Assembly: GCA_030674185.1 (NCBI GenBank)
Contig: CM060311.1
Coordinates: 99,984,513-100,048,512 of the forward strand
Length of the DNA stretch: 64,000 bases
Reading direction: 5' to 3'
Source: Monoplex corrugatus
Taxonomy: Eukaryota > Mollusca > Gastropoda > Littorinimorpha > Ranellidae
How positions within the stretch are numbered: the first letter of the stretch is position 1; every line of letters starts with the position of its first letter. The notes below the pieces were generated by a model. The model was not told where the DNA came from. It ran no database searches and worked only from the letters and a program-made list of their open reading frames with translations. The position numbers and the translations under genes were made by a program. Below, in pieces: positions 51,701 through 63,900 of the stretch.

Positions 51701-52130
51701 CAGTCCACACATCACGACAAACAACTACCCCCCCCCCCCCCCAGCCACAGGTGTGAAAGTCTGACAAGATGAACCAGGAAAGAAAAGTGACAACCGGATC
51801 TGTTATCACATCACTGGCACCATGGTCAGCCAGCCCGCACAGCCACATATAACGAAATGAATACATTCCATCTGGGCATTTGATATTTTAGATACATTTC
51901 TTCCGTCTTACAAACATCGTAAAGTTTGTTCGTATAGAACGAAATAAGAAATGTTACTCCACGTCCGACTGAAATAGAACTATGGATGGAAATGATGAAA
52001 TGACAGCAAACAATGTGTTGGGGTGCACACAATGTATCACTGTCCACTGTCACGGGAGATGGACACCAAGTGTGGGTGGAGGTATGAAGACCAAATTGTA
52101 CCATGGAATTTTCCACAGGTGATTGTATAA
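51701..52130. other. PDXK intron, single-copy
   Basis: A run of 15 C lies at 51728-51742. No exon or RNA gene was recognised. Confidence 0.5.
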
Positions 52131-52582
52131 CCACGCACTAAGCTCAATACCTATGGTCCACGAGCCTTCTCTGTTTCTGGTCCGCTCTCCTGGAACAAAC
52201 TTCCTCTCTCAGTCCGTCAGCAACCTACTTTTGTCTCCTTCAAGTCCGCTCTCAAAACTCACCTTTTCTCCTCTGCATAAAATCCTGACCTCACTCAATC
52301 CCCTCTGCAGCCTGTCTCCACTCGGAGGGGAATCACACTGCAATATATAATTGTATATAATATGCTCTCTATAATTTTCCATTGCTTTTATTCTTTCTCC
52401 CCATTTATAGCCGTGTGCGTGTGTGCGCGCGCGCGCGTGTGTGTGTGTGTGTGTGTGCGTGAGTGCGTGCGTGTGTGCGTGCGCGTGTGTGTGTGCGTGC
52501 GTGTGTGTGTGTCTGTTTCAGCGCTTAGATTTGATTTTATCAAGATTTTGCGCTATACAAATATTGTAATTATTATTATTAT
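52131..52582 (+). mobile_element. LINE 3' end, same family as 31211-32540
   Basis: The copy starts at CCACGCACTAAGCTCAATAC, encodes the LINE RT tail (TYGPRAFSVSGPLSWNKLPL, then FKSALKTHLFSSA and a stop), then a 3' UTR with a GT/GC simple repeat at about 52417-52512 and the end GCGCTATACAAATATTGTAA plus ATT repeats. It is near-identical to the element at 31211 over the shared part. It lies antisense to PDXK. Confidence 0.9.
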
Positions 52583-52730
52583 GGTGAACATTTTATTTTT
52601 CCTTGTGTAATCATTCATAATCTTCCGACGCAAGACCTTACGCTTTAGATTTCTTAAATGTCGTTGTGTATGCTATTTTTGTAACGAAATATGCTGATAC
52701 AGCCAAGTGTGCCGATAACGCTTTAACACG

Positions 52731-53170
52731 GGTGTGTGGCCTAGTGGATACAGCACTGGCGAGAAATGCAGGTTCAATTCTCTGTCGGACAGTGATGTTT
52801 CTCTCCCCCTCCCCTTCCAGTACAGTTTGAGTGTGGTCCGGTGTTAAGTCTTTCGGACGAGATGATAAACGCAAGTCCCGAATGCAGCATGCGTTTATCT
52901 CACATTAAAGATCCCATGGCAACTAACGAACTGTCCTTGGCAAAATTCTGTAGAAAAACTCGTTTTCGTATATAAACAAAAACGACATATGATATGCAGG
53001 AAAAAGAAATGGATGGCACTGTACCATGGCGACGTCAATTCCCATGGGGACAGCAATCTGCATTTATGCATAACAATTCCACGGTGACAACCCCAGTCCC
53101 CAAAAGAAAAAACAAACCCACACAACTCAACAACAACAACAACAACTCAACAACAACAACAATAACAAAC
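52731..53170 (+). mobile_element. tRNA-derived SINE with gastropod-type core
   Basis: The head GGTGTGTGGCCTAGTGGATA fits an A box and GGTTCAATTCTC a B box of RNA polymerase III. The core at 52853-52965 (TCGGACGAGATGATAAAC, CATTAAAGATCCCATGGCAA, GGCAAAATTCTGTAGAAA) resembles a SINE I recall from gastropod genomes. The 3' end is an AAC-repeat tail. A 17-C run follows at 53180-53196. It lies in a PDXK intron, antisense to the gene. Confidence 0.75.
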
Positions 53171-53402
53171 TAAATCAATCCCCCCCCCCCCCCCCCAAGT
53201 CCACGATACTTACTCGTAGTTCATGCAATCAGCCCATAGCTGACTGCCCCCACCTGCTCCCCTTTCCTTTCTGATTTGACACAAACAAACAAACAAACAA
53301 CAAACACACAAACAAACAAACAAACACCACCTCTCCCAAAGAAGAAAAACTCAACGACAGAAAACTGAAACACACAGCAACAGACAAGTTCAGACAGAAC
53401 GG

Positions 53403-56400
53403 ATCTACCTGTCTTAGTGCTGTCTACCTGTCTGTCTTAGTGCTGTCTACCTGTCTGTCTTAGTGCTGTCTACTGTTGTCTTAGTGCTGTCTACCTGTCT
53501 TTTAGTGCTGTCTACTGTCTGTCTTAGTGCTGTTGTACCTGTCTTAGTGCTGTTACGTCTGTCTTAGTGCTGTCTACCTGTCTGTCTTAGTGCTGTCTAC
53601 CTATCTTAGTGCTGTCTACCTGTCTGTCTTAGTGCTGTCTACCTATCTTAGTGCTGTCTACCTGTCTGTCTTAGTGCTGTCTACCTAGTCTTAGTGCTGT
53701 CTACCTGTCTGTCTTAGTGCTGTCTACTGTCTTAGTGCTGTCTACCTGTCTGTTTAGTGCTGTCTACCTATCTTAGTGCTGTCTACCTCGTCTTAGTGCT
53801 GTCTACCGTTCTGCTCACCTGTCTAGTGCTGTCTACCTTCTTAGTGCTGTCTACTGTCTGTCTTAGTGCTGTCTACCTCTGTCTTAGTGCTGTCTACCTG
53901 TCTTAGTGCTGTCTACTGTCTGTCTTAGTGCTGTTCTCTTTAGTGCTGTCTACCTGCTTAGTGCTGTCTACTGTTAGTGCTGTCTACTTCTTAGTGCTGT
54001 CTACCTGTCTTAGTGCTTGTGCTTGTCCTGTCTTAGGCTGTCTACCTGTCTTAGTGCTGCTACTGTCTGTCTTAGTGCGTCTACCTGTCTTAGTGCTGTC
54101 TACTGTCTTAGTGCGTACTACCGTCTTAGTGCTGTCTACCTGCTTAGTGTCTGTTCCTGTCTGTCTTAGTGCTGTCACCTGTCTGTCTTAGTGCTGTCTA
54201 CCTTCTAGTGCTGTCTACCTGCTGTCTTAGTGCTGTCTACTCTCTTAGTGTCCTGTGTCTACGCTGTCTACTTCTTAGTGCTGTCTACCTACTTAGTGTC
54301 TTACCTGTCTGTCTAGTCTTAGTGCGTCACCTGTCTTAGTGCTGTCTAGTGCTTAGTGCTGTCTACCTGTCTTAGTGCTGTCTACCTGTCTTAGTGCTGT
54401 CCTACGTTAGTGCGTTTCCTGTCTGTTTAGTGCTGTCTACTCTGTCTTAGTGCTGTCTATCTTAGCGTCTCTGTCTTAGTGCTGTCTACCTTCTTAGTGC
54501 TGTCTACTTGTCTTAGTGCTGTCACCTGTCTGTCTAGTGCTGTCTACCTTAGTGCTGTCTACCTGTCTACTTGTCTAGTGCGTTATGTCTAGGCTCTATC
54601 TTAGTGCTGTCTACCTGTCTTAGTGTCTACTGTGTCTTAGTGCTGTCTACCTGTCTAGTCTTGTCTGTCTAGTGCTGCTTACCTGTCTGTCCTGTCTATA
54701 GTCTTAGTGCTGTTTACCTGTCTGTCTTAGTGCTGTCAACCGTCTGTCTTAGTGCTGTCTACCTGTCTTTGGGCTGTCTACCTGTCTTAGTGCTGTCTAC
54801 CTTCTTAGTGCTGTCTACCTGTCTGTCTTAGTCTGTCTACCTGTCTTAGTGCTGTCTACCTGTCTGTTGTGCTGTCTACCTATCTTATGCTGTCTACCTG
54901 TCTGTCTTAGTGCTGTCTACCTGTCTTAGTGCTGTCTACCTTGTTACTGTCTTAGTGCTGTCTACCTGTCTGTTTAGTGCTGTCACCTATCTTAGTGCTG
55001 TCTACCTTCTGTTAGTGCTTGTCTACTGTCTTCTTGTGCTGTCTACCTATCTTAGTGCTGTCTATCTCTTAGTGCTGTCTACCTGTCTTAGTGCTGTCTA
55101 CTCTGTCTTAGTGCTGTCTACCTGTCTTAGTGCGTACCTGTCTTCTAGTGCTGTCTACCTGTCTTAGTGCTTTACTGTCTTAGTGCTGTACCTGATCTTA
55201 GTGCTGTCACTCTTAGCTGTCTGTCTCTACCTGTCTTTAGTGCTGTCTCCTTGTCTTAGTGCTGTCTACCTGTCTTAGTGCTGTCTAGTCTAGTCTGTCC
55301 TACCTGTCTGTCTTAGTGCTGTCTACCTGTCTTGTGCTGTCTACCTGTCTGTCTTAGTGCTTCTACCTGTCTTAGTGCTGTCTACCTGTCTGTCTTAGTG
55401 CTGTCTACCTGTCTTAGTGCTGTCTACCTGTCGTCTTAGTGCTGTTACCTGTCTTAGTGCTGTCTACCTTCTGTCTTAGGTTGTCTACCTGTCTTAGTGC
55501 TGTCTACCTGTCTTGTGCTGTCTAGTCTGTCTTAGTGTTGTCTACCTGTCTTAGTGCTGTCTTACCTGTCTTAGTGCTTCTACCTGTCTGCTTAGTGCTG
55601 TCTACCTGTCTGTCTTAGTGCTGTCTACCTTCTTAGTGCTGTCTACCTGTCTAGTCTGTCTACTACTTAGTGCTGTCTACCTGTCTGTCTTAGTGTGTCT
55701 ACCTGTCTTAGTGCTGTCTACCTGTCCTTAGTGCTGTCTACCTGTCTTAGTGCTGTCTACCTATCTTAGTGCTGTCTACCTGCTCTTAGTGCTGTCTACC
55801 TTCTTAGTGCTGTCTACCTGTCTTAGTGCTGTCTACCTTCTTAGTCTGTCTACCTGTCTTAGTGCTGTCTACCTGTCTGTCTAGTGCTGTCTACCTGTCT
55901 GTCTTAGTGCTGTCTACCTGTCTGTCTTAGTGCTGTCTACCTGCTTAGTGCTGTCTACCTGTCTTAGTTTCTCTTATCTTCGTGCTGTCTACCTGCTGTC
56001 TTAGTGCTGTCTACCTTCTTAGTGCTGTCTACCTGTCTTAGTGCTGTCTACCTCTGTTTGTGCTGTCTACTCCTAGTTCTTAGTGTTGTCTACCTGTCTT
56101 AGTGCTGTCTACCTGTCTTAGTGCTTCTACTGTCTGTCTTAGTGCTGTCTACTTCTTAGTGCTGTCTACTGTCTTAGTGCTGTCTACCTTCTTAGTGCTG
56201 TCTACCTATCTTAGTGCTGTCTACCTGTCTGTCTTAGTGCTGTCTACCTGTCTGTCTTAGTGCTGTCTACCTGTCTGTCTTAGTGCTGTCTACCTGTCTT
56301 AGTGCTGTCTACCTGTCTGTCTTAGTGATGTCTACCTGTCTGTCTTAGTGCTGTCTACCTGTCTTTGTGCTGTCTACCTGTCTTAGTGCTGTCTACCTAC

Positions 56401-57310
56401 CTGTCTTAGTGCTGTCTACCTGTCTTAGTGCTGTTTACCTGTCTGTCTTAGTGCTGTCTACCTGTCTTAGTGCTGTCTACCTGTCTGTCTTAGTGCTGTC
56501 TACCTATCTTAGTGCTGTCTACCTATCTTAGTGCTGTCTACTGTCTGTCTTAGTGCTGTCTACCTATCTTAGTGCTGTCTACCTATCTTAGTGCTGTCTA
56601 CCTGTCTTAGTGCTGTCTACCTGTCTGTCTTAGTGCTGTCTACCTATCTTAGTGCTGTCTACCTATCTTAGTGCTGTCTACCTGTCTTAGTGCTGTCTAC
56701 CTATCTTAGTGCTGTCTACCTGTCTGTCTTAGTGCTGTCTACCTGTCTTAGTGCTGTCTACCTGTCTTAGTGCTGTCTACCTGTCTGTCTTAGTGCTGTC
56801 TACCTGTCTGTCTTAGTGCTGTCTACCTGTCTTAGTGCTGTCTACCTGTCTGTCTTAGTGCTGTCTACCTAGCTTAGTGCTGTCTACCTGTCTGTCTTAG
56901 TGTCTACCTGTCTTAGTACTGTCTACCTGTCTGTCTTAGTGCTGTCTACCTGTCTTAGTGCTGTCTACCTGTCTTAGTGCTGTCTACCTGTCTTAGTGCT
57001 GTCTACCTGTCTGTCTTAGTGTTGTCTACCTGTCTTAGTGCTGTCTACCTGTCTTAGTGCTGTCTACCTGTCTGTCTTAGTGTTGTCTACCTGTCTTAGT
57101 GCTGTCAACCTGTCTGTCTTAGTGCTGTCTACCTGTCTGTCTTAGTGCTGTCTACCTGTCTGTCTTAGTGCTGTCTACCTGTCTGTCTTAGTGCTGTCTA
57201 CCTGTCTTAGTGCTGTCTATCTGTCTGTCTTAGTGCTGTCTACCTGTCTGTCTACCTGTCTTAGTGCTGTCTACCTGTCTGTCTTAGTGCTTCTACCTGT
57301 CTTAGTGCTG
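53403..57310. repeat. 19/23-bp minisatellite reiterating a PDXK splice donor
   Basis: On the + strand the units are CTGTCTACCTGTCTTAGTG (19) and a 23-base form with an extra GTCT. On the gene strand they read CACTAAGACAGGTAGACAG. The adjacent PDXK exon ends GCACTAAGACAG and its intron begins GTAGGCAG, so each unit is a copy of the exon end plus donor. Roughly 180 copies. About 53400-56100 is full of losses; 56200-57310 is clean. Confidence 0.93.
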
Positions 57311-57315
57311 CCTAC

Positions 57316-57464
57316 CTGTCTTAGTGCTGGCCAGTGCAATGAGCGTGTCTGTGTCCCCCAAGTCAGAACTACTCAGCACCACGGTGCCCACCCCCTGGTC
57401 ATGCAGCCGGTCCATGGCTGACAGCGCCTCCTCTTCGCTCTGTATCTTGGTTTGTGTCAACAGC
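57316..57464 (-). CDS. PDXK: Pyridoxal kinase, exon before the catalytic exon
   Basis: The exon follows GTTTGTCTCAG (AG at 57466-57465) and ends CACTAAGACAG before GTAGGC, 149 bases. It reads LLTQTKIQSEEEALSAMD, RLHDQGVGTVVLSSSDLG, DTDTLIALASTKT. This matches animal pyridoxal kinase between the PNQFEAELL region and the loop before the catalytic domain. KIQSEEEAL corresponds to human KIHSQEEAL and VVLSSSDL to VVITSSDL, part of the nucleotide-binding side. Entry phase 2 predicts a preceding exon ending in the GA of Glu, beyond 64000. Exit phase 1 fits the next exon. Both edges run straight into minisatellites made of their own splice sequence, so the true donor among many copies is inferred from phase: a donor 19 bases further on would add an in-frame TAA. 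Confidence 0.93.
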
Positions 57465-57498
57465 CTGAGACAAACAGACCACACGTGTCTTTGACAAG

Positions 57499-57916
57499 CT
57501 CAATACCTATGGTCCACGAGCCTTCTCTGTTTCTGGTCCACTTTCCTGGAACAAACTTCCTCTCTCAGTCCGTCAGCAACCTACTTTTGTCTCCTTCAAG
57601 TCCGCTCTCAAAACTCACCTTTTCTCCTCTGCATAAAATCCTGACCTCACTCAATCCCCTCTGCAGCCTGTCTCCACTCGGAGGGGAATCACATTGCAAT
57701 ATATAATTGTATATAATATGCTCTCTATAATTTTCCATTGCTTTTATTCTTTCTCCCATTTATAGCCGAGTGCGTGTGCGTGTGTGTGTGTGCGTACGTG
57801 CGTGCGTGTGTGTGCGTGCGTGCGTGTGTGTCTGTTTAGCGCTTAGATTTGATTTTATCAAGATTTTGCGCTATATAAAATATTGTATATTAAAATATTG
57901 TATATTAAGTACTGAG
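57499..57916 (+). mobile_element. LINE 3' end inserted at the edge of the 36/38-bp array
   Basis: The copy starts at AGCTCAATACCTATGGTCC, about ten bases inside the start of the copy at 52131, and encodes the same RT tail and 3' UTR with a GT/GC simple repeat. It ends in ATATTGTATATTAAAATATT. Array sequence (CAAACAG, ACACGTGTCTTTGAC) lies on both sides, so the array existed before the insertion. It lies antisense to PDXK, about 35 bases upstream of the exon at 57464. Confidence 0.9.
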
Positions 57917-60900
57917 ACAAACAGAACACACGTGTCTTTGACAAGTATTGAGACAAACAGAACACACACATGTGTCTTTGACAAGTATTGAGACAGACAG
58001 AACACACGTGTCTTTGACAAGTATTCAGACAAACAGAACACACGTGTGTCTTTGACAAGAATTGAGACAAACAGAACACACGTGTCTTTGACAAGTATTG
58101 AGACAAACAGAACACACGTGTGTCTTTGACAAGTATTGAGACAAACAGAACACACGTGTCTTTGACAAGTATTCAGACAAACAGAACACACGTGTGTCTT
58201 TGACAAGTATTGAGACAAACAGAAAACACGTGTCTTTGACAAGTATTGAGACAAACAGAACACACGTGTCTTTGACAAGTATTCAGACAGACAGAACACA
58301 CGTGTCTTTGACAAGTATTCAGACAGACAGAACACACGTGTCTTTGACAAGTATTCAGACAAACAGAACACACGTGTCTTTGACAAGTATTGAGACAGAC
58401 AGAACACACGTGTCTTTGACAAGTATTCAGACAGACAGAACACACGTGTCTTTGACAAGTATTGAGACAACAGAACACACGTGTCTTTGACAAGTATTCA
58501 GACAAACAGAACACACGTGTCTTTGACAAGTATTGAGACAAACAGAACACACGGTGTCTTTGACAAGTATTGAGACAAACAGAAACACACGTGTCTTTGA
58601 CAAGTATTCAGACAAACAGAACACACGTGTCTTTGACAAGTATTAGACAAACAGAACACACGTGTCTTTGACAAGTATTGAGACAAACAGAACACACGTG
58701 CTTTGACAAGTATTCAGACAAACAGACTACCACGTGTCTTTGACAAGTATTGAACAACGAACACACGTGTCTTTGACAAGTATTAGACAAACAGAACACA
58801 CGTGTCTTTGACAAGTATTGAGACAGACAGAACACACGTGTCTTTGACAAGTGCTTGACAGATGAACAAACAGAACACACGTGTGTCTTTGACAAGTATT
58901 GAGACAAACAGAACACACGTGTCTTTGACAAGTATTGAGACAAACAGAACACACGTGTCTTGACAAGTATTGAGACAAACAGACACACACAGTGTCTTTG
59001 ACAAGTATTGAGACAAACAGAACACACATGTGTCTTTGACAAGTATTGAGACAACAGAACACACAGTTGTCTTTGACAAGTATTGAGACAAACAGAACAC
59101 ACGTGTGTCTTTGACAAGTATTGAGACAGACAGAACACACGTGTGTCTTTGACAAGTATTGAGACAAACAGAACACACTGTGTCTTTTGACAAGTATTGA
59201 GACAAACAGAACACACGTGTCTTTGACAAGTTATTCAAGAACAAACAGAACACACGTGTGTCTTTGACAAGTATTGAGACAAACAGAACACACGTGTCTT
59301 TGACAAGTATTCAGACAAACAGAACACACGTGTGTCTTTGACAAGTATTGAGACAAAACAGAACACACGTGTCTTTGACAAGTATTCAGAAAACAGAACA
59401 CACGTGTGTCTTTGACAAGTATTCAGACAAACAGAACACACATGTCTTTGACAAGTATTCAGACAAACAGAACACACGTGTGTCTTTGACAAGTATTGAG
59501 ACAAACAGAACACACTGTGTCTTTGACAAGTATTGAGACAAACAGAACACACGTGTCTTTGACAAGTATTCAGACAAACAGAACACACACGTGTCTTTGA
59601 CAAGTATTGAGACAAACAGAACACACGTGTCTTTGACAAGTATTGAGACAAACAGAACACACGTGTGTCTTTGACAAGTATTGAGACAAACAGAACACAC
59701 GTGTGTCTTTGACAAGTATTGAGACAAACAGAACACACACACGTGTCTTTGACAAGTATTGAGACAAACAGAACACACGTGTCTTTGACAAGTATTGAGA
59801 CAAACAGAACACGTGTGTCTTTGACAAGTGTTGAGACAAACAGAACACACGTGTCTTTGACAAGTATTGAGACAAACAGAACACACAGTGTGTCTTTGAC
59901 AAGTATTGAGACAAACAGAACACACGTGTCTTTGACAAGTATTGAGACAAACAGAACACACAGTGTCTTTGACAAGTATTGAGACAAACAGAACACACGT
60001 GTCTTTGACAAGTATTGAGACAACAGAACACACCGTGTCTTTGACAAGTATTGAGACAAACAGAACACACGTGTCTTTGACAAGTATTAGACAAACAGAA
60101 CACACACGTGTCTTTGACAAGTATTGAGACAAACAGAACACACGTGTGTCTTTGACAAGTATTGAGACAAACAGAACACACATGTGTCTTTGACAAGTAT
60201 TCAGCATAACAGAAACACACGTGTCTTTGACAAGTATTGAGACAGACAGAACACACGTGTCTTTGACAAGTATTGAGACAAACAGAACACACGTGTCTTT
60301 GACAAGTATTCAAAACAAACAAACACACGTGTCTTTGACAAGTATTGAGAAAACAGAACACACGTGTCTTTGACAAGTATTGAGACAAACAGAACACACG
60401 TGTCTTTGACAAGTATTGAGACAAACAGAACACACGTGTGTCTTTGACAAGAATTGAGACAACAGAACACACGTGTCTTTGACAGTATTGAGACAACAGA
60501 ACACATGTGTCTTTGACAAGTATTGAGACAGACAGAACACACGTGTCTTTGACAAGTATTCAGACAAACAGAACACACGTGTGTCTTTGACAAGTATTCA
60601 GACAAACAGAACACACACGTGTGTCTTTGACAAGTATTGAGACAAACAGAACACACGTGTGTCTTTGACAAGTATTGAGACAGACAGAACACACGTGTGT
60701 CTTTGACAAGTATTGAGACAAACAGAACAACACGTGTCTTTGACAAGTATTCAGACAAACAGAACACACGTGTCTTTGACAAGTATTAGACAAACAGAAC
60801 ACACGTGTCTTTGACAAGTATTGAGACAAACAGAACACACGTGTCTTGACAAGTATTGAGACAAACAGAACACACGTGTGTCTTTGACAAGTATTCAGAC

Positions 60901-63900
60901 AAACAGTACACACGTGTGTCTTTGACAAGTATTGAGACAAACAGAACACACGTGTGTCTTTGACAAGTATTGAGACAAACAGAACACAGTGTGTCTTTGA
61001 CAAGTATTGAGACAAACAGGACACACACGTGTCTTTGACAAGTATTCGATATAAACAGAACACGTGTGTCTTTGACAAGTATTGAGACAAACAGAACACA
61101 CACGTGTCTTTGACAAGTATTGAGACAAACAGAACACACACGTGTCTTTGACAAGTATTCAGACAAACAGAACACACTGTGTCTTTGACAAGTATTGAGA
61201 CAAACAGAACACACGTGTGTCTTTGACAAGTATTCAGACAAACAGAACACACACGTGTCTTTGACAAGTATTCAGACAAACAGAACACACGTGTCTTTGA
61301 CAAGTATTGAGACAAACAGAACACACAGTGTGTCTTTGACAATTCAGATAAACAGAACACACACGTGTCTTTGACAAGTATTCAGACAAACAGAACACAC
61401 GTGTCTTGACAAGTATTGAGACAAACAGAACACACGTGTGTCTTTGACAAGTATTCAGACAAACAGAACACACGTGTGTCTTTGACAAGTATTGAGACAA
61501 ACAGAACACACATTGTCTTTGAAAAGTATTCAGACAAACAGAACACACGTGTGTCTTTGACAAGTATTCAGACAAACAGAACACACGGTGTCTTTGACAA
61601 GTATTGAGACAAACAGAACACACGTGTCTTTGACAAGTATACAGGACAAACAGAAACACACGTGTCTTTGACAAGTATTCAGACAAACAGAACACACGTG
61701 TGTCTTTGACAAGTATTCAGACAAACAGAACACACGTGTGTCTTTGACAAGTATTGAGACAAACAGAACACACGTGTGTCTTTGACAAGTATTCAGACAA
61801 ACAGAACACACGTGTCTTTGACAAGTATTCAGACAAACAGAACACACGTGTGTCTTTGACAAGTATTCAGACAAACAGAACACACGTGTGTCTTTGACAA
61901 GTATTGAGACAAACAGAACACACGTGTCTTTGACAAGTATTCAGACAAACAGAACACACGTGTGTGTCTTTGACAAGTATTGAGACAAACAGAACACACG
62001 TGTCTTGACAAGTATTGAGACAAACAGAACACACGTGTCTTTGACAAGTATTGAGACAAACAGAAACACACACGTGTCTTTGACAAGTATTGAGACAAAC
62101 AGAACACACACGTGTCTTTGACAAGTATTGAGACAAACAGAACACACGTGTGTCTTTGAAAGTATTGAGACAAACAGAACACACACGTGTCTTTGACAAG
62201 TATTGAGACAAACAGAACACACGTGTCTTTGACAAGTATTGAGACAAACAGAACACACAGTGTCTTTGACAAGTATTGAGACAAACAGAACACACGTGTG
62301 TCTTTGACAAGTATTGAGACAAACAGAACACACACGTGTCTTTGACAAGTATTCAGATAAACAGAACACACACGTGTCTTTGACAAGTATTCAGACAAAC
62401 AGAACACACGTGTCTTTGACAAGTATTCAGACAACAGAAACACACGTGTCTTTGACAAGTATTGAGACAAACAGAACACACGTGTCTTTGACAAGTATTC
62501 AGATAAACAGAACACACACATGTCTTTGACAAGTATTGAGACAAACAGAACACACGTGTCTTTGACAAGTATTGAGACAAAAAAACACACACGTGTCTTT
62601 GACAAGTATTCAGACAAACAGAACACACGTGTCTTTGACAAGTATTCAGACAAACAGAACACACGTGTGTCTTTGACAAGTATTGAGACAAACAGAACAC
62701 ACGTGTGTCTTCGACAAGTATTGAGACAAACAGAACACACACGTGTCTTTGACAAGTATACAGACAAACAGAACACACGTGTCTTTGACAAGTATTCAGA
62801 CAAACAGAACACACGTGTGTCTTTGACAAGTATTGAGACAAACAGAACACACGTGTCTTTGACAAGTATACAGACAAACAGAACACACGTGTCTTTGACA
62901 AGTATTCAGACAAACAGAACACACGTGTGTCTTTGACAAGTATTGAGACAAACAGAACACACGTGTGTCTTTGACAAGTATTCAGACAAACAGAACACAC
63001 GTGTCTTTGACAAGTATTGAGACAAACAGAACACACGTGTGTCTTTGACAAGTATTCAGACAAACAGAACACACGTGTGTCTTTGACAAGTATTGAGACA
63101 AACAGAACACACATGTCTTTGACAAGTATTGAGACAAACAGAACACACGTGTGTCTTTGACAAGTATTGAGACAAACAGAACACACGTGTGTCTTTGACA
63201 AGTATTCAGACAAACAGAACACACGTGTGTCTTTGACAAGTATTCAGACAAACAGAACACACGTGTCTTTGACAAGTATTCAGACAAACAGAACACACGT
63301 GTGTCTTTGACAAGTATTCAGACAAACAGAACACACGTGTGTCTTTGACAAGTATTGAGACAAACAGAACACACGTGTCTTTGACAAGTATTCAGACAAA
63401 CAGAACACACGTGTGTGTCTTTGACAAGTATTGAGACAAACAGAACACACACGTGTCTTTGACAAGTATTGAGACAAACAGAACACACGTGTCTTTGACA
63501 AGTATTGAGACAAACAGAACACACACGTGTCTTTGACAAGTATTGAGACAAACAGAACACACACGTGTCTTTGACAAGTATTGAGACAAACAGAACACAC
63601 GTGTGTCTTTGAAAAGTATTGAGACAAACAGAACACACACGTGTCTTTGACAAGTATTGAGACAAACAGAACACACGTGTCTTTGACAAGTATTGAGACA
63701 AACAGAACACACACGTGTCTTTGACAAGTATTGAGACAAACAGAACACACGTGTGTCTTTGACAAGTATTGAGACAAACAGAACACACACGTGTCTTTGA
63801 CAAGTATTCAGATAAACAGAACACACACGTGTCTTTGACAAGTATTCAGACAAACAGAACACACGTGTCTTTGACAAGTATTCAGACAAACAGAACACAC

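Noticed and set aside
57858..63898. Many cysteine-rich minus-strand frames (VFCLSQYLSKTR-like) that resemble secreted toxin-like repeats
   Set aside because: All are frames of the 36/38-base array; the repeats restart after each length change and no signal peptide or exon border is present.
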